A stretch of 64,000 bases of DNA, from assembly GCF_900115815.1 (NCBI RefSeq), contig NZ_FOXV01000015.1, forward strand, positions 16,050 through 80,049. Direction: 5' to 3'. Origin of the DNA: Roseivivax halotolerans (GTDB lineage: Bacteria; Pseudomonadota; Alphaproteobacteria; Rhodobacterales; Rhodobacteraceae). Positions 16,839 to 26,014 of the stretch are shown here, one piece after another. Both the position numbers and the translations under genes were made by a program. Positions within the stretch are counted from its first letter, which is position 1; each line of letters starts with the position of its first letter. The notes under the pieces were generated by a model. The model had not been told where the DNA came from and searched no databases. It saw only the letters and a list, made by a program, of their open reading frames with translations.

Positions 16839-17815
16839 ACCGATTACCCCCCATCTCCGTCCTTCTCGTCGCGGCCACCGCGCTGACCGCCTGCACTGGA
16901 CAACGCCCGCCCGAGATCGCCTATGACGACCTGGTCCCGGCCCTCGCTCCGCCGCCGGCACCGCCCCCGGCAGAAGGACCGCCCCGCCCCGTCCACACGC
17001 CGCCAAGCTGGACGCCCTCCCGCGGCGGCGATCCCGAAGCGGACACGCCGGAGGCGCGCATCATCGCCGCGAATGCCGCCGCCCGGGTCGAACCCCGCCA
17101 GCAGGGCTATTACAATGCCATGCAGGTTTTCCCATGGAGCGAAGGCGCGCTTTACCAGATCTACGCCGCCCCCGGGCAGATCACGAATATCGCGCTCGAA
17201 CCCGGGGAACGCCTGACCGGCCCCGGCCCGATCGCGGCGGGCGACACCGCGCGCTGGATCATCGGCGACACCACCAGCGGGTCGGGCCGCACCGAGCGCG
17301 TGCATATCCTCGTCAAGCCCACGCGCCCCGACATCGCCACCAATCTCGTCGTCAACACCGACCGGCGCAGCTACCATATCGAGTTGCGCGCGAATGAAGA
17401 TGCCTGGATGCCCAGCGTTGCATGGGCCTACCCGGAGGTGCGATCCACGCCCCGCACCCCGACAATCCGCCGTCCTGCGATCCCGCCAGATGCAGAACGG
17501 CACTATCGCTATGGCCTGCAGGGCGACACCCCGCCCTGGCAGCCGATCTCCGTCTTCGACGACGGGCGCCGTGTCTATGTCGTCTTTCCGCCCGGCATCG
17601 CCCAGGGCGAAATGCCCCCGCTCTTCGTGATCGGCGCGGATGGGCGCGGCCAGATCGTCAATACCCGCGTGCTCAGCAATGTGCTGATCGTGGACCGGCT
17701 CTTCGGAGCCGCGGAACTGCGTCTTGGCGAAAGACAACAGCAGGTCGTGCGGATCGTGCGGACGGACGGCGTCCAGAACCCACCGCGCGCGCCACGACCG
17801 GAGGCGGAGCGATGA
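16835..17815 (+). CDS. trbG: Conjugal transfer lipoprotein TrbG
   Basis: A 326-residue VirB9-like protein with a lipoprotein signal (hydrophobic stretch ending LTAC, lipidated Cys near residue 20) and a Pro-rich stretch. The VirB9/CagX domain contains the QVFPWSEGALYQIYAAPGQ-type motif. It would sit in the outer-membrane part of the T4SS core with TrbI. It overlaps its neighbours by 4 bases on both sides. Confidence 0.94.
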   Translation: MNRLPPISVLLVAATALTACTGQRPPEIAYDDLVPALAPPPAPPPAEGPPRPVHTPPSWTPSRGGDPEADTPEARIIAANAAARVEPRQQGYYNAMQVFPWSEGALYQIYAAPGQITNIALEPGERLTGPGPIAAGDTARWIIGDTTSGSGRTERVHILVKPTRPDIATNLVVNTDRRSYHIELRANEDAWMPSVAWAYPEVRSTPRTPTIRRPAIPPDAERHYRYGLQGDTPPWQPISVFDDGRRVYVVFPPGIAQGEMPPLFVIGADGRGQIVNTRVLSNVLIVDRLFGAAELRLGERQQQVVRIVRTDGVQNPPRAPRPEAER

Positions 17816-19011
17816 CACAGAACCCTGACAACCAAGAGCCGCCCCGAAGCGAGGAAGACATCGCCCAGGAGCTTCGCCTCCAGCCCGATCCGCCCCGTGT
17901 CATGCGCCTGTCCCGCCGGGCCATTGCCCTTGCCACCGCAATCGGCGGACTTGGTCTTGGCGCGATCCTGATCGTGGCTCTGCAGAACAACCGGCAGGAG
18001 GGCAACCAGACCGAGCTCTTTTCGACCGAACGCATTCAGGCCGCCGAAGGGCTGTCCACATTGCCACTGGACTACGCCGATATCCCACGTCTCGGTCCGC
18101 CCTTGCCCGGTGAACTGGGTCGCGCCATCCTTGGGGCGCAAGATCGCGGCCAGCCCGTCCCGGCACCGCCCCTTTCCGGTCCATTGGCCTCCACAGTCGA
18201 TCCGGAGGAACAACGCCGCCTTCAGGAACTCGACGCTGCCCGGCTGAGCACCCTTTTCGCCGAGGCGCAAACCGTGCCGCGCGGCGGCGCACAGCCCACG
18301 CCAACGTCTCCCGCGACCGGCGCACTGTTCCCCTCCACCTTGGGCAGCCCGACGGCGAACGATCCGATTTCGGGCCGGGAAGCGTTCCTTACCCGTCCTG
18401 GAGACACGGAAACCGTGAGTGCACAACGCATCACGGCACCACCCAGCCCCTACATCCTGCAGGCCGGAACGGTGATCCCGGCCGCCCTGATCACCGCGCT
18501 GCGCTCCGACTTACCCGGCCAGATCTCGGCCCAGGTGACTTCGAATGTCTATGACAGCCCCTCCGGTCGATACCTGCTGATCCCGCAAGGGGCACGTCTG
18601 CTTGGCGAATACGACAGCCGCATCGCATCCGGCCAAAGCCGCCTGCTTCTGGTCTGGACGCGCCTTATCCTTCCAGACGGTCGCTCCATTCTGCTCGAGC
18701 GTGCCCCCGGAACTGACGGCACAGGCGCGTCTGGCCTGCAGGACAGGGTGAACTACCACTGGGGTCGCGTTTTCCTCGCGGCAGGCCTCGCCACGATCCT
18801 GAACCTCGGTCTGGGGAACGGCGCAGAGAGCGAGGACGATGTCGCCCAAGCCATCCGCGAGGCCGCACAGGACACGATCGGCCGGACCGGGGACGAGATC
18901 GTCCGGCAGCAGCTCGCCGTCTCGCCGACACTGACCATCCGCCCGGGCTTCCCCGTCCGCGTCATGGTCACCCGCGATTTGATCCTCGAACCCTTGGGAG
19001 AAGTGCGATGA
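17812..19011 (+). CDS. trbI: Conjugal transfer protein TrbI
   Basis: A 399-residue VirB10-like core protein. It has a cytoplasmic start, one membrane helix near residues 40-60 (AIALATAIGGLGLGAILIVA), a Pro-rich periplasmic linker and a C-terminal TrbI/VirB10 domain (YILQAGTVIPAALITALRS, then LLIPQGARLLGEYDS). It spans from inner to outer membrane and gates the channel. The ATG at 17812 overlaps the trbG stop. Confidence 0.95.
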   Translation: MTQNPDNQEPPRSEEDIAQELRLQPDPPRVMRLSRRAIALATAIGGLGLGAILIVALQNNRQEGNQTELFSTERIQAAEGLSTLPLDYADIPRLGPPLPGELGRAILGAQDRGQPVPAPPLSGPLASTVDPEEQRRLQELDAARLSTLFAEAQTVPRGGAQPTPTSPATGALFPSTLGSPTANDPISGREAFLTRPGDTETVSAQRITAPPSPYILQAGTVIPAALITALRSDLPGQISAQVTSNVYDSPSGRYLLIPQGARLLGEYDSRIASGQSRLLLVWTRLILPDGRSILLERAPGTDGTGASGLQDRVNYHWGRVFLAAGLATILNLGLGNGAESEDDVAQAIREAAQDTIGRTGDEIVRQQLAVSPTLTIRPGFPVRVMVTRDLILEPLGEVR

Positions 19012-19280
19012 CGAAGCTGAAGCTTGGCCCGATCCATGACGACAAGCCGGTCAAGCTGACCGTGGAGCTTCCCGCCGACGTGCACCGTGATCTCTGCGAC
19101 TACGCGGCAGTTCTGGGCCAACAGACCGGACAGGACCTTGAGCCTGCCCGCCTCGTGGGCCCCATGCTGGAACGCTTCATGGCCACGGACCGCGGGTTCG
19201 CCGCAGCGCGCAAAACGGGATCGAAGGCGAACCGCAAGAATCCAGACCCGTCGAAGCCACTAGATACTGATCAGGGCTAA
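19008..19280 (+). CDS. DUF2274 protein at the end of the trb operon
   Basis: A 90-residue soluble protein (KLKLGPIHDDKPVKLTVELPADVHRDLCDYAAVL) resembling a ribbon-helix-helix regulator, followed by a Lys-rich tail. It overlaps trbI by 4 bases. DUF2274 genes are commonly found immediately after trbI in integrative elements of alpha- and betaproteobacteria. A regulatory role is likely but not established. Confidence 0.85.
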   Translation: MTKLKLGPIHDDKPVKLTVELPADVHRDLCDYAAVLGQQTGQDLEPARLVGPMLERFMATDRGFAAARKTGSKANRKNPDPSKPLDTDQG

Positions 19281-19392
19281 GCATCTGTGAAATAGTAAGT
19301 TTCTTGACAGATCGCATTGCGCACGGATCGCACATCGGTCCGCCCTACCCGCCTCATGTTGCAAAGGAGTCGATCCGATCCTCCACGAAACA

Positions 19393-21102
19393 CTAAGCCG
19401 CTCCCGACAAAAGACTGAACTCGCCCTGCCGCGAACTCAAGTCCGCGAAAGTGCCAGTATCGGCAATCCGACCTTCCTTCAGAACGACAATCCGGTCCGC
19501 CTTACGGATCGTTGAAAGTCGATGCGCGATGATGACAGTTGTCCGGTGGCGCATGAGCTCATCGAGAGCCTTTTGGATCAGTGTCTCCGTGTTGGGATCG
19601 ACGGCTGCCGTGGCCTCGTCGAGGATGAGGATCGGTGCGTCCTTGAGTATCGCGCGAGCGATAGAAAGCCGTTGTTTCTGACCACCCGAGAGTCTGACAC
19701 CGCGCTCACCGATCATCGTGTCGTAACCTTCGGGTAGGCTATCGATGAATTCATCGGCGCGGGCCGCCCGGGCTGCCACCATGACGTCGTCTTCGCTGGC
19801 ATCTGGCCGCCCGAAACGGATATTGTCCCGGACGCTCGCGTTGAAAAGGAAGACGTCCTGCTGAACCATCGAGATGTTGCGGCGCAAGTCGCTCAGTCGA
19901 ATGTCGCGAAGGTCGTGCCCGTCAAGAGTGATGCGCCCGGTACTGACGTCGTAGAACCGCGCAATCAAGGCGGCCAGCGTCGATTTGCCTGCCCCGGTAT
20001 GGCCGACGAGAGCGAGCGATCCGCCGGCCGGAATTTCTAGGCTGATGCCGGACAGAACCGTTTGATCGGGTTGAAAGCCGAAACATACGTCCTCCAGCAC
20101 AATCTCGCCATGCGCTCGTGACAAGACCGAGCCGCCAGGCGGGTCCGCCACTTCGGGCTCGTATTCCAAGACTTCGTTGATCCGCCGTAGTGCTGCGAAG
20201 CCACGCTGAACGTTCTCGGCCGCGTCGACCACGGAATAGAGTGGCTGATAGAGTGTGACGATGTAGAGGATGAAGGCGACGAGGTCCTCTACCGGAAGGT
20301 CGCCAGCCAGCGCCATGCGGCCGCCGACCAGCACGACAAGGCCAGTCGACAGACCGATGGCGCCCTCGACCACAGGATCAAAACCCGACATGATCTGACG
20401 CGCCCGGATCTGGGAGCGCGCCAGAGCGCCGGAGAGGCCGATGAAGCGGTGAGTCTCGGCCGCTTCACGATTGAACAGCTGGATGTCGCGCATGCCACCG
20501 ACCTGGTCCTGCACCATGGCGCTCAATTCGCCCTCCTCGTTGGACTCGCGATCAAAGGCAGGCTGGACGTGACGACCAAGGCGCCAAAGCACAATCGCGG
20601 CAATCGGCAGTGGCGCTAACGCAAGAAGGGTCAGCACCGGCGACAGGTAAATCAATATCACCATGATCCCAAGCGCGAGAAGAAAGCTCGTAACGAAGCC
20701 GTAGACGGCATCGGCAATCACGGGCTCAAGCGTCAGCGTGTCCTTGACGACTCTCGTGACAATGTCTCCGCTTTGACGTGCTGAAAAATAGGCGGGAGAG
20801 AACGTTTGCAAACGGGCATGGATTGCATCCCGGAGATCGCGGCAGACCTGAAACGCAACGACATGCGAGTAGTGAAACACGCCCGCCGCGCCAAGCGAGC
20901 GCACGACGTAAACCATTGCCAGCCCTACGCTAATCCAGAGCAGACTGCCTGCTTGCCCCGGTCCCCCATCTGCGATCAGGCCGACGATCGCCCGGATCAA
21001 CCAAGGTCCCAGCAGGCCAGTCGCAGTGACAATCAAGATCGTCAGCAAGACGACGAGCATCACTCGCCAATAAGGTTTCATATAGAAAAACAGGGTGCAC
21101 AT
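19393..21102 (-). CDS. ABC transporter, exporter fold, permease fused to ATPase
   Basis: A 569-residue half-transporter. Six membrane helices (residues about 10-320) precede a complete ABC domain with Walker A GHTGAGKST, the Q-loop region NISMVQQDVFLFN, signature LSGGQKQRLSIARAILKD and Walker B ILILDEATAAVD. It should work as a homodimer. It is the last gene of the minus-strand iron block, 29 bases after the FhuF-like gene. It may export a chelator, or import a ferric complex as IrtAB/YbtPQ-type transporters do; the sequence does not decide. Confidence 0.85.
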   Translation of the reverse strand: MCTLFFYMKPYWRVMLVVLLTILIVTATGLLGPWLIRAIVGLIADGGPGQAGSLLWISVGLAMVYVVRSLGAAGVFHYSHVVAFQVCRDLRDAIHARLQTFSPAYFSARQSGDIVTRVVKDTLTLEPVIADAVYGFVTSFLLALGIMVILIYLSPVLTLLALAPLPIAAIVLWRLGRHVQPAFDRESNEEGELSAMVQDQVGGMRDIQLFNREAAETHRFIGLSGALARSQIRARQIMSGFDPVVEGAIGLSTGLVVLVGGRMALAGDLPVEDLVAFILYIVTLYQPLYSVVDAAENVQRGFAALRRINEVLEYEPEVADPPGGSVLSRAHGEIVLEDVCFGFQPDQTVLSGISLEIPAGGSLALVGHTGAGKSTLAALIARFYDVSTGRITLDGHDLRDIRLSDLRRNISMVQQDVFLFNASVRDNIRFGRPDASEDDVMVAARAARADEFIDSLPEGYDTMIGERGVRLSGGQKQRLSIARAILKDAPILILDEATAAVDPNTETLIQKALDELMRHRTTVIIAHRLSTIRKADRIVVLKEGRIADTGTFADLSSRQGEFSLLSGAA

Positions 21103-21131
21103 GATCGGAAGCCGCCTTGAGAATTTTTTCT

Positions 21132-21971
21132 TCAGAAGATACCGGGTAATCCCGCCGCAAGTCTGGCCCGGTGCAGCATGGAAAGGCGGAAGCGTTCGGG
21201 CCTGTCCTTCCTATGGACGCAGCTGCCGCAATAGTCGCCATCGCTCCGATATGTCATGTAGTATCGGCAGCAGCCGGCGCGTTCGCGGAAGGTCTCAACA
21301 ATCTCTTCGCCTAGAGGGTTCTCCGCAGCTGGCAGCGTGACCTCCAGAAAATTCAACTGCTTCGCAAAGAGGCGTGTGCCCCGTTGCTTCAGGATAGCCT
21401 CGGCCCGTGCAACAGCCGCCCGCACCTCGCCCGCTTCTTCGCCGAGGTTGAGGTAGGCTGCTGAAATTCCATCGGTGACCAGACGCCAAAGAGCGCCTTG
21501 GCTCAGCTTGCACGCAGCAGACACGCCGAGGACGGTTGGAGTGAAAAGAGCTTCGTAAAGGCGGGCAAGCTCTGCAGGATCGAGCGCGGCGCTAGGACAG
21601 CATGGCGCCAGCGTCACGCCGGTGTCGAGGTATTGATACATCTCTCCAGCCTCCTCTCCCGTGGCGAGCGCGCTGGTTACGCCGGTCGTGTCCGGATCGA
21701 GCGGCGACAGATCGTGGCCCGACAAGTCCAGCCCAGCGAGCGCGCGGCCAATGTCGTAGCCGAGCCGATTGACGAGGTAAGCGCCGCAGCCCTTGGCATC
21801 GAGGCCCGGTTCGTGGCGAAGCTCCTCGGCCATGGCCGCGTCGCAGGCGCCGATGTCACGGGCCATGTCCGAAAGGCGCAGGGCCGTGTCGGGCAGCGGT
21901 CCCATCGCGGGAAGCGCGGCAGCGTAGACGGCGCGGGGATCCAGCATGAGTGGGGTCTGATGCAGAGACAT
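21132..21971 (-). CDS. FhuF-like siderophore ferric-iron reductase
   Basis: About 279 residues. The C-terminus carries the ferredoxin-like cysteine set of FhuF-type reductases: two adjacent Cys, then C-x2-C (CGSC) twelve residues later. E. coli FhuF is reported with ten between the pairs, so this is a variant spacing. Such [2Fe-2S] proteins reduce Fe(III) in imported siderophores in the cytoplasm. The ATG at 21971 has AAGGAA at good distance; one six bases upstream is closer to it. It follows the last binding-protein gene after 57 bases. The AHA_1954-type reductase family is the nearest match by memory. Confidence 0.7.
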   Translation of the reverse strand: MSLHQTPLMLDPRAVYAAALPAMGPLPDTALRLSDMARDIGACDAAMAEELRHEPGLDAKGCGAYLVNRLGYDIGRALAGLDLSGHDLSPLDPDTTGVTSALATGEEAGEMYQYLDTGVTLAPCCPSAALDPAELARLYEALFTPTVLGVSAACKLSQGALWRLVTDGISAAYLNLGEEAGEVRAAVARAEAILKQRGTRLFAKQLNFLEVTLPAAENPLGEEIVETFRERAGCCRYYMTYRSDGDYCGSCVHRKDRPERFRLSMLHRARLAAGLPGIF

Positions 21972-22028
21972 GGCCATTTCCTTCAGGTTTTTGGGAACCG
22001 GGACGGTCGGAGCTGCCCCGGCGCAGGA

Positions 22029-22997
22029 TCATTCTGGTGCCGAGATGCTTGGCCGTCCGGCGGTGTGGCTGACGACGTAATGCACCAGCATTTCGAGTTC
22101 GCGGAATGTCGACCCGGTGTGTTCGCGCGGGACAAGGATGTAGCGCCCCTGGGCACAGCCGCTCAGCAGGTCGCACCACCCGGGAAAGACATCGCTCAGC
22201 CTATCAAAGGCCTTCTGCGGCGTGTCGTCCTGGTCGATGCGGTAGGTGTCGAAGATATAATCGGCCTCTAGTTCCGGCAGTACCTCGGCGCTGACTTCCT
22301 CGCCCCAGACGACGCCGCGGTCTGCCATGGCTTGCGCGAAGTCTGTCCGCTCCATCCCCAGCGCGTGCAGCACCTGCGTGAGCCCGCCGTAGCCCGCGGC
22401 AACCCAAAGGATACCGTCATATCCCTGGATCTTCGAATAACTGGCTCCCTGGAGTTGCGGCGCCCAGTTGCGGGCATCCTCGATCAGCGCGTCGTAGTCG
22501 CCAAGCCGCGCCTCAAACTCCGGTAGCATCCCGGCCGCATCGGCGATCTGGCGATAGGTCTCGAATGGCTCTGGCACGTCGGCTACGTAGACCGTGGGGC
22601 CGACGATTTCGAGTTGCTCACGGATTTCCTCGTCCCAAGGCGCGCGCGCGATGATGAGGTCAGGATCGAGTGCAGCCATGGCCTCGAAGTCCATTTGGTT
22701 GAAGGCGCCCACGAATTCAATGTCAGAATTGTCGAAATCCACATTGAAGATCGTGTTGACCGAGCGAAGGTAGGTTGATCCGTCGTCGCGCACCCGGCCA
22801 TGGCTGCCCACGACTGGCGCGCCCAGCTCGACAAGCGGCATTGTGATGGTCAGGTCATGGATCGCGATAATCCGCTGCGGGTCGACCGGGATTTCGACCT
22901 CGCGCCCCAGCGCATCGGTAAATGTCCGCATCTCCTGCGCGGCGGCGGGAATAGCTAAGGCCGCAAGCGCGGCAAGGGTCGTGAGAAGGCGTTTCAT
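22029..22997 (-). CDS. Fe-siderophore-type periplasmic binding protein (array member S13)
   Basis: A 322-residue PF01497 substrate-binding protein, last of thirteen in transcription order. The signal peptide (KRLLTTLAALAALAIPAAAQ) is followed by EMRTFTDALGREVEIPVDPQRI, group B of the array. SHGR is present in the N-lobe and the Cys pair PGWCDLLSGC with VPRE in the C-lobe. The ATG at 22997 follows AAAGGGAAA; the longer reading from 23051 overlaps the upstream gene. The first 40 residues are nearly the same as in S12, suggesting recent duplication or gene conversion. It would deliver a ferric complex to the FecCD-type permease. Confidence 0.85.
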   Translation of the reverse strand: MKRLLTTLAALAALAIPAAAQEMRTFTDALGREVEIPVDPQRIIAIHDLTITMPLVELGAPVVGSHGRVRDDGSTYLRSVNTIFNVDFDNSDIEFVGAFNQMDFEAMAALDPDLIIARAPWDEEIREQLEIVGPTVYVADVPEPFETYRQIADAAGMLPEFEARLGDYDALIEDARNWAPQLQGASYSKIQGYDGILWVAAGYGGLTQVLHALGMERTDFAQAMADRGVVWGEEVSAEVLPELEADYIFDTYRIDQDDTPQKAFDRLSDVFPGWCDLLSGCAQGRYILVPREHTGSTFRELEMLVHYVVSHTAGRPSISAPE

Positions 22998-23037
22998 GGG
23001 CGTTTCCCTTTCATCGGGCCTGTCGTGACAATCGTGG

Positions 23038-23976
23038 TCAAGGATGTACATCCGCGCGGATGGGCGTTTCCGTGAACCATGCCGCGAGATCGTCGAGCAC
23101 GTTCATGCGCGTGCCGTAGGTATTCCCCCACCAATCGTCATCCCATTCGAAGGCCTGCCCGGCCTGAACCGCATTCAACGAGCGGAACAGGGGATCGTTC
23201 ATCGGATCGGTGTCGGGGGTGTAGTGGACGTAGAACAGCACGTCGGCATCGAAATCCTGGATGCGTTCCATGCTGACGTCGGGCGTGCAACACTCCCCTT
23301 CCGCGAAACTATCTGTCTGGTTCTCGGGAAAGTTGCGGAAGCCCAGTTCGGTCAGAACTTCCCCGAAGGCGAAGAAACCCGCACGAAAGGTATTCACCAG
23401 ACCCTCGCTGTTGATCTGCACGACCGAAACCGACAGATCGTCGAAATCGACGTCGAGCAGGGCGCGCACCTCGGCCAGCCTCTCGGCATCCCGGGAACGC
23501 AATTCGGCGAGCATCTCCTCCCGGCCGTAAAGCGCGGCAAAATCCGCCATCACCTCGTGGACCGGCGCGAAGGTTTCCGGCATGACGAAGGGGGCCAATG
23601 CCTCGAAGGCGGAGATTTCTCCGGGCGACTGGCCTGCCTCTCCAGAAGCGGTGTAGCCGACGATCAGGTCAGGGTTCAGCGCGGCGATGGCCTCGAGGTC
23701 AGGCGCACCGTAATCGCCGATCGGCGTCGTCCCCGAAAGGTCGTAGCGGCTGCCCAATTCGAACACGCCGCTGCGGGTCGTCATGCCGACTGGCGTGATG
23801 CCAAGTTCCAGCGTCTGGGCGCCGCCGTTGCTGTCATTCAGGACAACGACGCGCTGTGGATCGACCGGAATTTCCACCTCGCGCCCAAGAGCGTCGGTGT
23901 AGGTCCGCATCTCCTGCGCGACGGCGGGAAGCGCGAGGGCCGCAAGCGCGGCCACGGTTGCGAGAAGGCGTTTCAT
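23038..23976 (-). CDS. Fe-siderophore-type periplasmic binding protein (array member S12)
   Basis: A 312-residue PF01497 protein with a clear signal peptide (KRLLATVAALAALALPAVAQ) and the group B start EMRTYTDALGREVEIPVDPQRVVVLND. After this start it diverges strongly: it lacks the SHGR motif and the PGWC...C pair, and instead has two adjacent Cys in EGECCTPDVSMERIQ. It is followed by FYVHYTPDTDP, so its ligand probably differs from those of the neighbours. The ribosome site GGAAAAGG precedes the ATG at 23976. Confidence 0.82.
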   Translation of the reverse strand: MKRLLATVAALAALALPAVAQEMRTYTDALGREVEIPVDPQRVVVLNDSNGGAQTLELGITPVGMTTRSGVFELGSRYDLSGTTPIGDYGAPDLEAIAALNPDLIVGYTASGEAGQSPGEISAFEALAPFVMPETFAPVHEVMADFAALYGREEMLAELRSRDAERLAEVRALLDVDFDDLSVSVVQINSEGLVNTFRAGFFAFGEVLTELGFRNFPENQTDSFAEGECCTPDVSMERIQDFDADVLFYVHYTPDTDPMNDPLFRSLNAVQAGQAFEWDDDWWGNTYGTRMNVLDDLAAWFTETPIRADVHP

Positions 23977-24003
23977 GGTGCTTTCCTTTTCCAGGCTATG
24001 AGA

Positions 24004-25008
24004 TCAGTTTGTGATTTCGGTCAGATCGCGGCCGACAAGTTCAGCCTCGAGGAGCGCCATCGCCGCGTCGAATGAGGTGAAGGAGACTGCGTAGACGGGC
24101 GTCGCTTCGAAAATCACCACCTGGCCCGCGGCACAGGCACGGAAGAAGTCGCACCAGCCGGGCAGCACGGCCTCCATGCCAGCGCGGACCGCCGCTGGCG
24201 TGCTGCGCGCTCCGTCTTCGGCCCAGTACGGCAGAAAGGTCAGGTCCGCGTCGGCAGCCTGGATCGCCTCGACGCTGATCTCCTTACTGGTTGCGTGGTC
24301 GATCACCTCTTCGGTCCCATCGAAAAGCTCGCTGACCGCCTCGGCCTGCCCCAGCCCCAGATCGTCCGCCACCTGCGTCAGCGCGTAGAACGTGTCGTAG
24401 ATTCCGTGCCAGCCGGGTTCGCTGTAGAGCACCGCGATGTCGACGTTTCCCGGATCCGCGATCAATCCCTTTAGGCGGGCGATGCGGGCGTCATAGGCGC
24501 GGCGCATCTGGTCGAACCGGTCTGGCGCACCGCCAAGTGTCGCGACGCCTTCGAGGAATTCCAGTTGCGGCTCCGCTGGGTCGAGCAGCACCGTCGGCGC
24601 GATAGCAGACAATTGGTCGTAGATTTCCTCCTCGCTGGGCCGCCCGATGATCAGGTCGGGCTGCAGCGACGCGATCGCCTCGAGATCGTAGTCCCAGACG
24701 CCCAGAAACTCGATGTCGGCGCTATCGAAATCGACGCCGAATAGGTCAGGCACAGTCGACAGTGTCGGCCCCGATGCACCATCTTCGAGCCGGCCCATGC
24801 TGCCCACGATCCGATCCGTCAGACCGAGTTCGACAAGCGGCAGGGTGATCGTCAGATCGTGCAGCGACACGATCCGCTCAGGGCGTTCAGGCACGCAGGT
24901 GTTCCCGGCAGCGTGGTCGTGCGGCCGTTGCCCCTCAGCGCAATCCTGGGCCAGCGCCGGGGAGGTCATGACCGCAAGCGCGGCCAGGGTCGTGAGAACG
25001 CGTTTCAT
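24004..25008 (-). CDS. Fe-siderophore-type periplasmic binding protein (array member S11)
   Basis: A 334-residue PF01497 protein of group A: after the signal peptide the mature protein starts DCAEGQRPHDHAAGNTCVPERPERI, with a Cys pair flanking a His-containing loop. DRIVGSMGRLEDG follows, and the C-lobe has PGWCDFFRAC. The start at 25008 has a strong AAGGAGA site; the Met five codons upstream is less suited. It is closest in layout to S6 (29082-30083), which shares LT/AMDRIV in the same place, although four genes separate them. Confidence 0.85.
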   Translation of the reverse strand: MKRVLTTLAALAVMTSPALAQDCAEGQRPHDHAAGNTCVPERPERIVSLHDLTITLPLVELGLTDRIVGSMGRLEDGASGPTLSTVPDLFGVDFDSADIEFLGVWDYDLEAIASLQPDLIIGRPSEEEIYDQLSAIAPTVLLDPAEPQLEFLEGVATLGGAPDRFDQMRRAYDARIARLKGLIADPGNVDIAVLYSEPGWHGIYDTFYALTQVADDLGLGQAEAVSELFDGTEEVIDHATSKEISVEAIQAADADLTFLPYWAEDGARSTPAAVRAGMEAVLPGWCDFFRACAAGQVVIFEATPVYAVSFTSFDAAMALLEAELVGRDLTEITN

Positions 25009-25029
25009 TGGTATCTCCTTCATGAAGAT

Positions 25030-26004
25030 TCAGTTTGCTGCCGCGGGGCGTTCGTCGGCATGTGTGGTCGGGTCGCCGTCCAGCGCCGTCTCGATCATCG
25101 GCACCAACCGGTCGATAGCGAAGGGCAGCGACAGGAGCGAGGCGTGGCTGAAGGCGGAGCCGAGGACGGTATCGGTGAACACCTCGCGTCCCTCCTGCGA
25201 GGCAGTCAGGAATGGACGGGCGTCGAGGTCCAACACATGCGGATAGGCATCGTCAGTCGTGACCCAGACGATGAGGTCAGCGTCGAGCACGCGCAGGTCT
25301 TCGGGGCTTAACTGTATTGCAAATGCGTTGCCTTCGCTGGCCAGCGCGTCCACCTCTAGCGGGGTCACGAAGCCCATCTCTTCGAGCAGTAGCGGCCGAA
25401 TATCCTCGGAAGTGTAGGCCCCGGGCGCATCGGACTCGAGCGCGTAGGCAACAACGGCGCTGCGCCCTTGCCAATTCGGATGGTCGGCGGCGACCTGAGC
25501 CAGCCGGTCTTTGATCGCATTGACTTTTTCTTCGGCTGCCTGCTCTCGACCAATGGCGCGGCCGGCGATCAGCGCGCGACGATCCCATGGCAGCGCATAG
25601 TCGCCAACCCCTTCGGGCACCGCGACCACGGGTGCGATGCGCGAGAGCTGTGCGTAATCCTCCGCGGTAATGCCCGACCAGAGCGCCAGGATCACATCCG
25701 GATCGGCCGCCGCGATCTGTTCATAATTGAGCTCGCCGCGCAGGATTTCCGGATTGCCCTCAAGCAGCGGCTCAGCCCAGGGCCAGACCGCGCGCGGGTA
25801 GTCTCCATACCAAAAGCGGATCGCCACCGGCTGCACCCCAAGCGCAAGCAGGTCATCCGCGCCGGAATAGTCAAGGCTAGCGACCCGCTCGGGTCGCTCG
25901 GAGATTACGGTCGCTCCGAACTTGTGCTCGATGGTCAGAGGAAATTCCTGTGCCCGTGCGAGCGGCGCGAAGAGGATCACGGCGAGAGTGAAGAGAAGTC
26001 GCAT
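25030..26004 (-). CDS. Fe-siderophore-type periplasmic binding protein (array member S10)
   Basis: A 324-residue PF01497 protein of group C. The signal peptide ends LARAQ, then EFPLTIEHKFGATVISERPERVASLDYSGADDLLALGVQPVAIRFWYGDYP. This start resembles classical FecB/FepB-type iron-siderophore binding proteins more than the other array members do. No Cys pair is present. It is paired with S9, its closest neighbour in sequence, only 10 bases away. Conserved acidic residues that dock such proteins to FecCD permeases cannot be assigned by eye. Confidence 0.85.
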   Translation of the reverse strand: MRLLFTLAVILFAPLARAQEFPLTIEHKFGATVISERPERVASLDYSGADDLLALGVQPVAIRFWYGDYPRAVWPWAEPLLEGNPEILRGELNYEQIAAADPDVILALWSGITAEDYAQLSRIAPVVAVPEGVGDYALPWDRRALIAGRAIGREQAAEEKVNAIKDRLAQVAADHPNWQGRSAVVAYALESDAPGAYTSEDIRPLLLEEMGFVTPLEVDALASEGNAFAIQLSPEDLRVLDADLIVWVTTDDAYPHVLDLDARPFLTASQEGREVFTDTVLGSAFSHASLLSLPFAIDRLVPMIETALDGDPTTHADERPAAAN

Positions 26005-26014
26005 TGAATGGTCC

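Noticed and set aside
9903..20000. Several antisense frames over trb genes (for example 11917-13845 minus)
   Set aside because: They lie wholly opposite conserved trb genes and show no recognisable protein.
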